Shown here: in pieces, positions 11,211 to 22,239 of the stretch
How positions within the stretch are numbered: the stretch's first letter is position 1
Layout of the letters: every line of letters starts with the position of its first letter
Assembly: GCA_032622095.1 (NCBI GenBank)
Contig: CP136062.1
Coordinates: forward strand, 153,010,875-153,074,874
Length of the DNA stretch: 64,000 nt
Source: Siphonodentalium dalli
Lineage: Eukaryota > Mollusca > Scaphopoda > Gadilida > Siphonodentaliidae
Direction: 5' to 3'
The notes under the pieces: model-generated
Seen by the model: only the letters and a program-made list of their open reading frames with translations
The model's database searches: none
Told to the model about the DNA's origin: nothing
Program-made: the position numbers and the translations under genes

Positions 11211-11733
11211 ACACCCTGGTCAAGTGGTCATGCTATAATGTGCTATGATGCGGTTGGTCCTGCTGAATTGTTATGATGCTGTTAGGGCAAACTGATGCTG
11301 TTAACAAAAAGTACCTTTATATATTTTTTAATTTGCCTTGTTATAGGTGTTCCGATAATCTGAACATATATACAGGAAAAGCCAGTATGCGTATCAAACA
11401 TTCAAAAACATTTTTAATGCGAAATATTTTTAATACTGGTTGTATTAGTTGTTGAAATCGACTATAATCAAGATGGTTATTCACGTCGTTTTAGAAACAC
11501 CAGCGCAGGAATTATTATATTTTTTCAAAAATATATATGTTCTTGAATGTTTCATACACACCCTGTTTTTTTCTCAAATCGCTCGGATTAGCCAAAACAT
11601 CGCGAATTTGACAACTTTAGAAAAAATAACGGTACTTTTTCGTAGCGGCATTAGTTTGCCCTACCGCATCATAGCAATTTAGCAGGACCACCAGCATCAT
11701 AGCATATTAGCAGGACCACTTGACCATGGGTGG
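11211..11733. mobile_element. MITE, TIR family CTGGTCAAGTGGTC, copy 2
   Basis: Best preserved of the three copies. The left end is ACACCCTGGTCAAGTGGTCA and the right end ...GGACCACTTGACCATGGGTGG. Subterminal CTATGATGCGGTTGGTCCTG pairs with CACCAGCATCATAG. The interior is shared with 840-1335 and, inverted and shortened, with 27685-27982. Confidence 0.8.
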
Positions 11734-12059
11734 TATAGTCTCGTAGAAAATTGTTGTAATAACTTACGTACTTTAGTTTCTCCTTTCTTCTTCCTCTCCT
11801 TGAGAATCTCATATCAAACTTTTGATACAGTATATATGCCGTAACATTGTGCATAAATCGCCACGGTTTGTCGTGGACGATCGTTTGTTTATCTTGATTA
11901 AATTAATATTGCGCATCGATACAAATCCGTCACCAAAACTAATGTTAGCCGCGGACTACGAAAATTTGCTGTTCTAGGGTGGTTCTCATAACAATCTAAG
12001 CATCGTATTTCTGTGTTATGCCTTACTGCGAAATATCAATAGTGAGAAATAGCACAATG
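11734..12059. other. No gene seen
   Basis: Nothing recognisable in about 0.3 kb. Confidence 0.4.
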
Positions 12060-12260
12060 TCATAATATTCAGATAATAAGTTCAATAAACGAACTTAGGT
12101 CATTTGTTGAACTTTAATATTATCCAAACATTTCCCTCAATAAATAGGGCTCCTTCTGCACTTTTATTTATCTGTCGTCTGCTTTTATCACCTTAGCATC
12201 CCCCATACCAACCATAGACCATTCCAGCGTGTACTTTTTAACTGACTGGGATAATACATT
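12060..12260 (-). repeat. Dispersed repeat R3, inverted copy
   Basis: Reverse complement of 4270-4460. The hairpin (ATTCAGATAATAAGTTCAAT at 12066) is still recognisable but has about ten unpaired bases in the middle. Confidence 0.7.
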
Positions 12261-12395
12261 TAGTACAGAAAATGTTAATAGAGGAAATGTGTGCATAGTT
12301 CAGTATTCATACAATAATTAAAGCCGTCCTGTCCGATTTGATATAAAACCACCATCTGTTATACAAGATAATATATAGTTAGATCGGGCCCATAA

Positions 12396-12639
12396 TGTGT
12401 CGAATCTGAACTGCATTTTATCATTGAATGTAACGCATACGATGATTTAAGATCTAATTTATTCAGCGAAATTGAGAAACACGATAGTGAATTCAATAAT
12501 TTAAATGACGCAGATAAATTTGCACTGATTATGAGAAATGATAATATTAAATTGATTAACAAGGTTTGCAACATAGTCCGGCTATATCCTTCCTTCGGCG
12601 GAATAATAAAACTTGAAGAAATTTTGATGGAATGTTGAT
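12396..12639 (+). pseudogene. LINE ORF2 C-terminal remnant
   Basis: One open frame of about 80 codons, without a start, reads CVESELHFIIECNAYDDLRS and continues through LFSEIEKHDSEFNNLNDADK to KLEEILMEC and a TGA stop at 12637-12639. The ELHFIIEC...YDDLR pattern is the usual end of the RT-associated zinc finger and the tail of CR1/L2-type LINE polyproteins. Upstream it is cut off by GATCGGGCCCAT, the unit of the satellite that starts at 12771. Confidence 0.65.
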
Positions 12640-12770
12640 AAGAACTGTGTTTGTTATAATAATTGTTTTTATGTATTTTGCTTATATATTTATGTATATG
12701 ATACTCATCAGTATCTTGCAACTGCCCATTGAGGTGTTTTGCAATACATTCTTGTATCTTGTATCTTGTA

Positions 12771-13266
12771 AGGCCATTAATATGAGGTTTATTTGGATCG
12801 GACCCATAAGCCCATTAATATGAGGTTTAATTATATAGGACCCATGAGCCAATTAATATGAGGTTTAATTAGATCGGGCCCATAAGCCCATTAATATGAG
12901 GTTTAATTAGATCGGGCCCATAAGCCCATTAATATGAGGTTTAATTAGATCGGGCCCATAAGCCCATTAATATGAGGTTTAATTAGATCGAGCCCATAAG
13001 CCAATTAATATGAGGTTTAATTAGATCGGGCCCATAAGCCAATTAATATGAGGTTTAATTAGATCGGGCTCATAAGCCCATTAATATGAGGTTTAATTAG
13101 ATCGGACCCATGAGCCCATTAATATGAGGTTTAATTATATAGGACCCATGAGCCAATTAATATGAGGTTTAATTATATAGGACCCATGAGCCCATTAATA
13201 TGAGGTTTAATTATATAGGACACATGAGCCAATTAATATGAGGTTTAATTAGATCGGACCCATGAA
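12771..13266 (+). repeat. 38-bp satellite, about 13 units
   Basis: Unit: CCATTAATATGAGGTTTAAT followed by TAGATCGGGCCCATAAGC. Two alternating variants occur, AGATCGGGCCCATAAG and ATATAGGACCCATGAG. The array ends about 13 bp before a TATA box, so it forms the upstream flank of the candidate gene at 13330. One isolated half unit lies at 12379-12394. Confidence 0.95.
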
Positions 13267-13278
13267 ATCGATAGATAA

Positions 13279-13284
13279 TATAAA
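13279..13284 (+). promoter_or_regulatory. Candidate TATA box
   Basis: TATAAA followed by GAGCG, about 50 bp upstream of the first ATG of the candidate small gene and immediately downstream of the 38-bp satellite. Such motifs are common in AT-rich DNA, so it counts only with the neighbouring exon, intron and poly(A) signals. Confidence 0.4.
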
Positions 13285-13329
13285 GAGCGTTATCAATTGT
13301 GATTTTTTTCTACTCGTTTTCAAGGTAAG

Positions 13330-13675
13330 ATGGATTATTTAGTGTATTTTCGCACGAACGATGGCGGTATCACGATTTTTCATGTTGCTGTTGCCTGTGG
13401 TAAGCTGATTAATTAATTATATATAGGGAAATTTTGACTAATTTGGTTTGAAATCGGACTGAGCATCTTTAAATGTTAAACCGGCCATTGAAACTTAAGA
13501 GAAGTTGATAACTAAATTATATTGCTTTTTAGTGCAAAATGTTCCTCTTCGGAAACCGGACCGAACCCATCATAATATCGTGTTAAAAAGGACAAATGAA
13601 GAAGAATTGAAACAGGGAGGGCCTCATCGCGTTACTGGTGCTCCGTGGTGGTCTGGCTGGAGTCTAAACATTTAA
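13330..13675 (+). CDS. Candidate two-exon small gene, unknown product
   Basis: Not recognised. Exon 1 runs 13330-13399 and ends TGTG|GTAAGC, a good donor. The 133-bp intron ends TTGCTTTTTAG. Exon 2 is 13533-13675 with a TAA stop. Phase 1 joins a 23-codon start (MDYLVYFRTND...) to 46 open codons containing a KR pair, GGPHRVTGAPWWSGW and a C-terminal SLNI, giving about 70 residues. An AATAAA lies 27 bp past the stop. A second ATG at 13361 has an equally strong start context and would give a signal-peptide-like MAVSRFFMLLLPV, but it is in phase 0 and stops after about 30 residues. If a one-base assembly error is hidden here, a secreted peptide precursor would result. That is speculation. Neighbours: satellite upstream, dispersed repeats downstream. 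Confidence 0.45.
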
Positions 13676-13701
13676 ATTAATCTTTGTAGCTATAAATTGT
13701 C

Positions 13702-13707
13702 AATAAA
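13702..13707 (+). terminator. Poly(A) signal AATAAA
   Basis: AATAAA 27 bp after the TAA of the small candidate gene, followed by GTTTTTTG and an A9 run at 13717-13725, as at a cleavage and polyadenylation site. Confidence 0.45.
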
Positions 13708-13760
13708 TGTTTTTTGAAAAAAAAATTATCACACTGGAACAATTTGTATATATATATAAC

Positions 13761-14198
13761 AGAGTAGGATCTGTCTGTCAGTCCGTCTGTCTGTTTTTTC
13801 TCCAAGACCCCTGGACAGAATAATGATTTCAACCAAATTTGGTGTGATGACTCAGGTCACCCCGACGAAGGTTATAACGGCCTTAGCTTTTCAAGATTTT
13901 GATTTAAACAATTAAATAAAACAAAAATGTTTATTAATTTGAGTAAGGAGCTAAGGAGCTCAGTCTAAAAAAAATTTCATTAAAAAAAAAAAATTTAATT
14001 TAAAGAAAAAACAATTATTATATCAAACTGTTTCAACGACCAAAGTGTGCGCGAATCGCACAAAAGGGCCACTTATCTCTAAGATCAAAATGTACGCACA
14101 GCGCGCACATACGCCGCATGTCCCTTTGTGCAGGGGTCGCAGGCCCCTCCGACGCTGAATGTAGATCCCGAAGGGATGCTGTTTCAGCTAGTCTATAT
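13761..14198 (+). repeat. Dispersed repeat R4, copy 1
   Basis: Opens AGAGTAGGATCTGTCTGTCA, then (GTCT)n, AAGACCCCTGGACA, and TTTCAACCAAATTTGGTGTG. It ends CCCGAAGGGATGCTGTTTCA just before the next copy, to which it is joined head to tail. The 117-codon minus frame at 14033-14386 is a read-through of this repeat and not a gene. Confidence 0.7.
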
Positions 14199-14494
14199 AT
14201 ACAAAGTAGGATCTGACTGTCTCTCTGTACGCGATTTTCTCTCAGACCCGGGACACATTTCAACCAAATGTGGTGTGTTGACTCGGGGTACACCGGCGGA
14301 TATTGTAACGGGGTTAGTTTTTCAAAATTTTGATTAAAAAAATAATTTAAATTCAGCAAGAAGTTCAAAATAAAACAATAATTCAAAAATTAAATTAAAA
14401 AAAAAAAAAAAAAACAGATTGTAATTTACTTTTTTTTTTAATCAAAACGCTGAATAAAGGCTCCCGAAGGGACCCTGTTTCAGCCATCTAGTAT
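14199..14494 (+). repeat. Dispersed repeat R4, copy 2
   Basis: Same order as copy 1: CAAAGTAGGATCTGACTGTC, CAGACCCGGGACACATTTCA, a long A/T-rich middle, and the end CCCGAAGGGACCCTGTTTCA followed by CATCTAGTA. A third, shorter copy is at 29927-30010. The class is not known. The short 5' homology and constant 3' end would suit a SINE-like element. Confidence 0.7.
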
Positions 14495-15350
14495 GATATA
14501 AACCAATTGACTGTATTGGGCGGAATAGCGAGAACTATTTGACCAACATTGTGCCTTTTGTTCAGAAGACACCATCGATGGGAATAGTTCCCACTATTAT
14601 ATTTTCTCGTGGGAGACAGTAATCCCTGGACCATGCAAGCACCATAATCACGTCGATTATCGTCCCAGATATGCTGGGAGTTTCTCAAAGACCCAACACG
14701 ATGCCATCATACAGAGAAATCTGAAGAAAAATAAATAACCGCGTGTTCCCGTCTTTGTAAGTCTATTGCAAATCCCGATATAATCCTAGGCACAATCTTA
14801 TCGCGCGCTTACAATTGCAACAGGTTTCCTTCTATCACCTCATCGAATTTTGCAAATCTTTTTGTGACTGGAAAATAATGCCTGGTAATTTTCATCACAC
14901 TTCAGCTAGTGTAAACCCCCGTCACATTGTTATGATTTATACTGGATCATTATAGCTTTGTTTATTGGTTGGAAGCTATAAGTCATATTCTGTTTACATG
15001 ATCCGCACAGATGGTTCGGAAATTTGCTCCCTGAATGCACCAGTGTTATGGCTGGGACGTGTGAGTTTTGAGGGACCGTGCATTCCGCACCAAACCATGT
15101 GGGAACACACCCTACATATATACGTAGAGAGTCAAAATATACAGTGGGTGTGACGTCAATTGAAGCTGCTGCATGCAGGAGACTGACATTTATACAACCA
15201 CAACGAATTTGTGGAGCGGGGTATCCTGGAGCCGAAGGGGTTACTATCATTACGCGACGTACGGTTGAGTACCCGCTTAATATTTCGTGCGGTCGAGTAG
15301 ATGTACGTATCAGTGCGTCTGAGTACCTCGCTTTACGAAATCTCACACTT
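14495..15350. other. Unidentified region with long open frames
   Basis: A 177-codon minus frame (14930-15463) and a plus frame (about 15078-15362) overlap. The plus frame has protein-like composition (CRRLTFIQPQRICGAGYPG, PLNISCGRVDVRIS), but neither shows a domain I recognise and neither has clear splice or promoter signals. The minus frame runs on into repeat R2, which argues against it. A further 66-codon minus frame at 14488-14688 is equally unassigned. Confidence 0.3.
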
Positions 15351-15727
15351 AAAGTGATGTGAAACACTCCGGTTGGGTGATCAAATAGAAATGGAGAATA
15401 ATCTTGCTCAAAGTAGTTAATTTTACGACTATTAATCCAAATTTCCAGCACATACACCGTCATGTCATTCTTATATATTCATTAATTTCAATGACTCTCG
15501 ATGGCGAAATCATTTCCGTTACTTTATCGCCGATTGTTGCGACCCGAATCAACAGTAAAATATTTATAAGTATGCGTAGTTCATATGATGATATCCATGG
15601 AGTGGTATCGTCGATTTCTTTGAGATTTTCGCAATCTTAGTAGAATGTTACATTCCCGAAGTTGGCATAGCGCCTGAGAACTAACTTATCAGTTTCACGC
15701 ACCCGAACAAGTCCATAATATGCAATG
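15351..15727 (+). repeat. Dispersed repeat R2, uninterrupted copy
   Basis: Continuous counterpart of 3082-3251 plus 3665-3860. It is the unoccupied-site reference for the MITE at 3252-3664. Confidence 0.85.
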
Positions 15728-16057
15728 CAATTTTTAACTAAGTGTTCGCATGAATATTCAATTATAGAGAAAAGAAATGTTAGGGGGATTTGGTGTAACT
15801 AGTAGAGCAGCAGAGACCGGAAAAAATCGGTCCAACCATGTCGGAGAGTAACAAACTGAAACACATATCAATTTGTTCGTCTCGATAGGGCTGATGGATC
15901 CTGCCCCGTGGCCAGTCAAAAACGGCTAATCAATTAAAAAAGACTAATAATCAATTTAAAAGTCAGGTGAGTAGGTGGGTGTCCGAAGAGTGTTTTAAGT
16001 AATTTTGAGTTCTAAAAGCTCAACAAATAGTATTCAAACCCTTTATACTACATTTAG
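15728..16057. other. No gene seen
   Basis: Nothing recognisable. Confidence 0.4.
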
Positions 16058-16710
16058 ACATTCATGGGTGGTATATGTGGTGGTATATATGTGGTGGTAT
16101 ATATGGTGGTATATGTGGCACTACATTTCGACATTCGGTGGTGGTATATTTGGTGGTATATGTGGTGGTATATGTGGCACTACATTTAGACATTCAGTGG
16201 TGGTATATGTGGTGGTATATGTGGTGGTATATGTGGTGGTATATGTGGCACTACATTTAGACATTCAGTGGTGATATATGTGGTGGTATATGTGGTGGTA
16301 TATGTGGTGGTATATGAGGCACTACATTTAGATATTCAGTGATGGTGTATGTGGTGGTATATGTGGTGGTATATGTGGCACTACATTTAGACATTCAGTG
16401 GTGGTATATGTGGCACTACATATAGACATTCAGTGGTGGTATATGTGGTGGTATATGTGGTGGTATATGTGGCACTACATTTATACATTCAGTGGTGGTA
16501 TATGTGGAGGTATATGTGGTGGTGCATATGACACTACATTTAGACATTCAGTGGTGGTATATGTGGTGGTATATGTGGTGGTATATGTGGTTGTAATATG
16601 TGATAGTATATGTGGTGGTATATGTGACACTACATTTAGACATTCAGTGGTGGTATATGTGGTGGTATATGTGGTGGTATATGTGGCACTACATTTAGAC
16701 ATTCAGTGAT
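16058..16710 (+). repeat. Higher-order GGTGGTATATGT minisatellite
   Basis: A 12-bp unit (GGTGGTATATGT), repeated two to five times, alternates with a spacer GGCACTACATTTAGACATTCAGT. This gives about ten higher-order blocks of variable length. Because 12 is a multiple of three, long frames reading VVYVVVY or TTYTTTY open on both strands. They are not genes. Confidence 0.95.
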
Positions 16711-16842
16711 TGTATTCTGGGCTGATAAATTAACGTTATTTTTCATATTTGTCTTCATCACAGGTTCTCATTTCGACCGTCTGATGTATAACCTGACATA
16801 ACCATAGCTACATATGGTATAAATAAGATAAAATAACTTCCC

Positions 16843-17085
16843 AAAATAAAAATTTATTTTCAATAAAGTAATCAGATATGCTGGTCAGATATTTAACAAG
16901 AAAAGGAATAGGGGGTATCCAGGGTATCCTGAAATACCTGCAGATTTGAATGGATATCAGAAGTATATCACGAGTGACGACAGGGGAAATGTTCATATAG
17001 CACCCCATGTAGTCACGGGTGGGATAATACAAATATCTACTAAATCTCAAGGTATCGTTATTACTGGTTATTATATGCTCTAAAA
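16843..17085 (+). other. Possible coding remnant, unidentified
   Basis: An open frame of about 80 codons without an ATG, ending at the TAA 17083-17085. It reads FNKVIRYAGQIFNKKRN, then YPGYPEIPADLNGYQKYI and DDRGNVHIAPHVVTGGIIQI. The composition is protein-like, and it lies 100 bp upstream of an RT fragment in the same orientation, so it may be another part of the same dead LINE. No family is recognised. Confidence 0.3.
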
Positions 17086-17187
17086 TGAGGTGTTGCATAT
17101 CAATAGTGACATAAGAACATAGTTTAGTAAGACACACAGTCAAGCATGGAATCAAGCATTGATCAGTCCTAAGGATGAGCCACTAAA

Positions 17188-17292
17188 GCTAACAACTATC
17201 GTCCAATCAGCCTTACGAGCGTAGTCTGCAAAGTTTTAGAATCAGTTATAAGAGACAGGATAATATCAGTCCTGATACTCCTGATCAATGAA
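17188..17292 (+). pseudogene. Reverse transcriptase fragment (NYRPISLTS motif)
   Basis: In one frame, KANNYRPISLTSVVCKVLES followed by VIRDRIISVL. NYRPISLTS...CK..E..I is the conserved opening block of LINE reverse transcriptases. Upstream (from about 17165) the frame is shifted. Downstream the homology is lost about 70 bp before the ACTAG array begins at 17359, so only a scrap of the RT remains. Confidence 0.75.
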
Positions 17293-17358
17293 GATGAAAT
17301 ATACGACAAATAATATTTCTGAAGATTGTTCATCAAATATATATATATATATATACAC

Positions 17359-18053
17359 ACTAGCCGATGTGCCCGACGTTGTCCGGGCTATTCAAAAACC
17401 AAATTTCAAGTCGATAGCTCTACCCAGCCCGACGTTGTCCGGGCTATTCAAAAACCAAATTTCAAGTCGATAGCTCTATCCGTTTCCGAGATCTGGTCTG
17501 CGCATGCGCGAAGCTGGCGTCGCACGGGCTCGGCGACCCGATAAAATTCGTATCCGGGGCAAGATACATTCACATACAAATTTCAAGTCGATAGCTCCAC
17601 CCATTTCCGAGATCTCGTCTGCGCATGCGCGAAGCTGGCGTCGCACGGGCTATGTGATCCGATAAAATTCGTACCCGGGGCAAGATACATTCACATACCA
17701 AATTTCAAGTCGATAGCTCCACCCGTTTCCGAGATCTCGTCTGCGCATGCGCGAAGCTGGCGTCGCACGGACTCGGCGACCGGATAAAATTCGTATCCGG
17801 GGCAAGATACATTCACATAGAAAATTTCAAGTCGATAGCTCCACCCGTTTCCGAGATCTCGTCTGCGCATGCGCGAAGCGGGGGCCGCACGGGCTCGCCA
17901 ATACGACAACGACGACCGCCTGGTCAAACTACACACACGTACCAAGTTTCGTCCCGATCGGTCGAGAATCGTAGATTTGTATAAATGACATACATACATG
18001 CATACATAGACAGACAGACATACAGACAGAGGTCTTAAAAATATATATATGAG
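17359..18053 (+). mobile_element. ACTAG family A unit 1 (695 bp)
   Basis: The 5' hairpin segment is partly duplicated (17359-17456). Core repeats of 122 bp start near 17457, 17578, 17700 and 17822. A 3' segment CCAATACGACAACGACGACC ... CGTACCAAGTTTCGTCCCGA follows, then (CATA)n/(CAGA)n and the tail GGTCTTAAAAATATATATATG. Confidence 0.85.
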
Positions 18054-18388
18054 ACTAGCCGATGAGCCCGACGTTGTGCGGGCTATTCAAAAACCAAATT
18101 TCAAGTCGATAGCTCTACCGTTTCCGAGATCTGGTCTGCGCATGCGCGAAGCTGGCGTCGCACGGGCTCGGCGAATTTCAAGTCGATAGCTCCACCCGTT
18201 TCCGAGATCTCGTCTGCGCATGCGCTGCACGGGCGTCGCACGGGCTCGCCAATACGACAACGACGACCGCCTGGTCAAACTACACACACGTACCAAGTTT
18301 CGTCCCGATCGGTCGAGAATCGTAGATTTGTATCAATGACATACAGACAGACATACAGACAGACAGAGGTCTTCAAAATATATATGAG
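18054..18388 (+). mobile_element. ACTAG family A unit 2 (335 bp)
   Basis: Shortest unit, with one full and one fused core. The second carries GCGCTGCACGGGCG in place of GCGCGAAGCTGGCG before the standard 3' segment and a (CAGA)n tail. Confidence 0.85.
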
Positions 18389-18890
18389 ACTAGCCGATGA
18401 GCCCGACGTTGTCCGGGCTATTCAAAAACCAAATTTCAAGTCGATAGCTCCACCCGTTTCCGAGATCTGGTCTGCGCATGCGCGAAGCTGGCGTCGCACG
18501 GGCCCGGCGACCCGATACAATTCGTATCCGGGGAAAGATACATTCACATACCAAATTTTAAGTCGATAGCTCCACCCGTTTCCGAGATCTCGTCTGCGCA
18601 TGCGCGAAGCTGGCGTCGCACGGGCTCGGCGACCCGATAAAATTCGTATCCGGGGCAAGATACATTCACATAGCAAATTTCAAGTCGATAGCTCCACCCG
18701 TTTCCGAGATCTCGTCAGCGCATGCGCGAAGCCGGCGCCGCACGGGCTCGCCAATACGACAACGTCCACCGCCTGGTCAAACTACACACACGTACCAAGT
18801 TTCGTCCCGATCGGTCGAGAATCGTAGATTTGTATCAATGACAGACAAACATACAGACAGACAAACAGAGGTCTTCAAAATATATAATAG
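18389..18890 (+). mobile_element. ACTAG family A unit 3 (502 bp)
   Basis: Three cores (near 18431, 18553 and 18676), the 3' segment and a CAGA-rich tail ending GGTCTTCAAAATATATAATAG. Confidence 0.85.
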
Positions 18891-19253
18891 ACTAGCCGAT
18901 GAGCCCGACGTTGTCCGGGCTATTCAAAAACCAAATTTTAAGTCGATAGCTCTACCCGTTTCCGAGATCTGGTCTGCGCATGCGCGAAGCTGGCATCGCA
19001 CGGGCTCGGCGACCCGATAAAATTCGTATCCGGGGCAAGATACATTCACATACCAAATTTCAAGTCGATAGCTCCACCCGTTTCCGAGATCTCGTCTGCG
19101 CATGCGCTGCACGGGCGTCGCACGGGCTCGCCAATACGACAACGAGGACCGCCTGGTCAAACTACACACACGTACCAAGTTTCGTCCCGATCGGTCGAGA
19201 ATCGTAGATTTGTATAAATGACAGACACACAGACAGGTCTTCAAAATATATAT
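18891..19253 (+). mobile_element. ACTAG family A unit 4
   Basis: Two cores, the second with the GCTGCACGGGCG variant, then the 3' segment and tail running into the TA tract at 19254. Confidence 0.85.

Positions 19254-19302
<49 letters not shown>
19254..19302. repeat. (TA)n microsatellite between units
   Basis: About 24 TA units between a family A tail (TATATATGAG) and the first family C ACTAG. Confidence 0.95.
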
Positions 19303-19304
<2 letters not shown>

Positions 19305-20304
19305 TAGAAGGTGACCCGACTTCGTCCGGGCTTTGACATTGAATTGACAATTTTGAAGGTCAAGGTCAGGTGGGGTCACGATTTGACTCGTCCAAAACAC
19401 TCCCTGGAAACAATTACCACTATGTATCAAATTTCGTCAAAATCCGTCTGGCAGTTTTCCAACACGAACACCCCAAAAATGGTGGAAATTGGCCCAGCGG
19501 ATACCGGGGAATCGGCCCAGCGGATACCGAGATACCCTATGCATCAAATTTACCCGATTTGATTTCCACTAAAGTATATAAACATGCCTCATATACACAC
19601 GCTCATTAATTATCAAGCTTCAACGTAAAGATAAATTAGCATTGTGTGGTAAATTTTAATTAATTATAACTAATTATTTTCTCCTGTCAAAGTTGAACAA
19701 TGTCGATGTTGTAAACATTGACGGCTTGGGGCCGATCGGTGATACCGATAGATTCCATTTCGCAAAAGCGAAGCAGTATTTCAGCTAAATGGATTCTTGG
19801 ATGAGATTCCAGACTCGCGGTGTAAATGTAAACGACTCGAGCCTATGCGTGGTGTGAATATAGAATAAAAATTATCTATCGACAATAGACCTAAGAATAT
19901 CAGCTGTAAAAAAATTTATATATAAGAAATTGTAAATGATATATTTTGGGATAGATACACGATTCTTAATAGCCTGCAAATTGACAATATATATTGTAAA
20001 TGTTATTTTTGGGAAATATACACGATGCGTAATTGCATGCAAATTGCTTACGTTCGTCGACGTATGAATATAGAGTTATCCTCCCTGCATCGCAGTGCTA
20101 AATTTTGGCGTGATTAGCACTGCGGATTTCGAGATATGAGTTTTGAAGGTCAAGGTGACGTCGCACGGACAAATTAATAGGCCTATGTTACTCCTGGTCC
20201 GAAAATACCCCCACATACCAAGTTTCATCGAAATTGGGTCGGCCGTTTTCGAGTTCATCGATTACACACACACACACAAACAGATCTTCCAAAATATATA
20301 ATAG
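19303..20304 (+). mobile_element. ACTAG family C unit 1 (1,002 bp)
   Basis: Starts ACTAGAAGGTGACCCGACTT. GGCCCAGCGGATACCG is repeated twice near 19491-19530. The middle (19620-20100) differs from units 2 and 3. The end shares CACATACCAAGTTTCATCGA and GGCCGTTTTCGAGTTCATCG, an (AC)n stretch and AGATCTTCCAAAATATATAA with the others. Confidence 0.8.
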
Positions 20305-21086
20305 ACTAGAAGGTAACCCGACTTCGTCCGGGCTTTGACCTTGAATTGACCATTTTGAAGGTCAATGTCAGGTGGGGTCAAACACCAACACCCCAAAAAT
20401 GGTGGAAATCGGCCCAGCGGATACCGGGAAATCGGCCCAGCGGATACCGAGATACCCTATGCATCAAATTTCGTCCGTAAAAATCCGCCAGTTTAACCCG
20501 ATTTGATTTCCACTCAAGTATATAAACGCGCCTCATATACACACGCTCATTAATTATCAAGTTTCAACGTAAAGATAAATTACCACCGGTGCCCGAGATA
20601 TCGCCAAGACGTATGAAACAGTCAAATGCATCGGCCGGTTAAGCGTTAACGTGATCTAACGTTATGACCTCTAACGACGTCATAGAAGTTACGCATTGTT
20701 GTTATCCTGATGGAAGATAGTACCACTTCTTCTTGATAATAGAGGCAGATAACTAAAACGGATACATACGCATTATATATCGTTGGCAAGAGGAAACACG
20801 AAAGATTCTCACAGTGTCATTATTATGACTGGCATTTTATTATTCGCGCTGTTTCGAATCGATTTGTAAGCACCGAACTCAAATGAAAGTCCCGTAACAC
20901 AGCGTAAAAACAGATTTGACCTCGGCACGTGAAAAGTTGACCTCGGATCTAAAAATCAATAGGCCTATGTCACCCCCCGGCCGAAAATACCCCCACATAC
21001 CAAGTTTCATCGAAATCGGGTCGGCCGTTTTCGAGTTCATCGATTACACACGCACACACAAACAGATCTTCCAAAATATATAATAG
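20305..21086 (+). mobile_element. ACTAG family C unit 2 (782 bp)
   Basis: Near-identical (roughly 97 percent by eye) to the next unit over the full length, including ACGTGATCTAACGTTATGAC and CGTGAAAAGTTGACCTCGGA. No protein-coding frame. Confidence 0.85.
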
Positions 21087-21870
21087 ACTAGAAGGTGACC
21101 CGACTTCGTCCGGGCTTTGACCTTGAATTGACCATTTCGAAGGTCAAGGTCAGGTGGGGTCAAACACCAACACCCCAAAAATGGTGGAAATCGGCCCAGC
21201 GGATACCGGGAAATCGGCCCAGCGGATACCGAGATACCCTAGATGCAAAAAATTTCGTCCATAAACATCCGCCAGTTTAACCCGATTTGATTTCCACTCA
21301 AGTATATAAACGCGCCTCATATACACACGCTCATTAATTATCAAGTTTCAACGTAAAGATAAATTACCATCGGTGCCCGAGATATCGCCAAGACGTCTGA
21401 AACAGTCAAATGCATCGGCCGGTTAAGCGTTAACGTGATCTAACGTTATGACCTCTAACGACGTCATAGAAGTTACGCATTGTTTTTATCCTGATGGAAG
21501 ATAGTACCACTTCTTCTTGATAATTGAGGCAGATAACTAAAACGGATACATACGCATTATATATCGTTGGAAAGAGGAAACACGAAAGATTCTCACAGTG
21601 TCATTATTATGACTGGCATTTTATTATTCGATCTGTTTCGAATCGATTTGTAAGCATCGAACTCAATTGAAAGTCACGTAACACAGCGTAAAAACAGATT
21701 TGACCTCGGCACGTGAAAAGTTGACCTCGGATCTGAAAATTAATAGGCCTATGTTACTCCTGGCCCGAAAATACCCCCACATACCAAGTTTCATCGAAAT
21801 CGGGTCGGCCGTTTTCAAGTTCATCGATTACACACAAACAAACAAACAGATCTTCCAAAATATATAATAG
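21087..21870 (+). mobile_element. ACTAG family C unit 3 (784 bp)
   Basis: Tandem sister of unit 2, with a small number of substitutions and short indels (for example CTAGATGCAAAAAATTTCG against CTATGCATCAAATTTCG). Followed directly by a family A unit. Confidence 0.85.
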
Positions 21871-22239
21871 ACTAGCCGATGAGCCCGACGTTGTCCGGGC
21901 TATTCAAAACCCAAATTTCAAGTCGATAGCTCCACCCGTTTCCGATATCTGGTCTGCGCATGCGCGAAGCTGGCGTCGCACGGGCTCGGCGACCCGATAC
22001 ATTCACATAGCAAATTTCAAGTCGATAGCTCCACCCGTTTCCGAGATCTCGTCTGCGCATGCGCTGCACGGGCGTCGCACGGGCTCGCAAATACGACAAC
22101 GACCACCGCCTGGTCAAACTACACACACGTACCAAGTTTCGTCCCGATCGGTCGAGAAACGTAGATTTGTATAAAGGACAGACAGACAGACAGATAGACA
22201 GACAAACAGACAGACAGATTGTTTCAAAATATATAAGAG
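21871..22239 (+). mobile_element. ACTAG family A unit 5 (369 bp)
   Basis: One core plus the GCTGCACGGGCG variant core, the 3' segment and a long (CAGA)n stretch at 22179-22219. Confidence 0.85.

Noticed and set aside
12771..13266. CRISPR-like regular repeat
   Set aside because: The 38-bp units are directly adjacent with no unique spacers, and the genome is eukaryotic. The same holds for the 43-bp, 33-bp and 73-bp arrays.
16058..16710. Long frames encoding (VVYV)n and (TTYT)n
   Set aside because: They are translations of a 12-bp minisatellite, open in more than one frame and on both strands.
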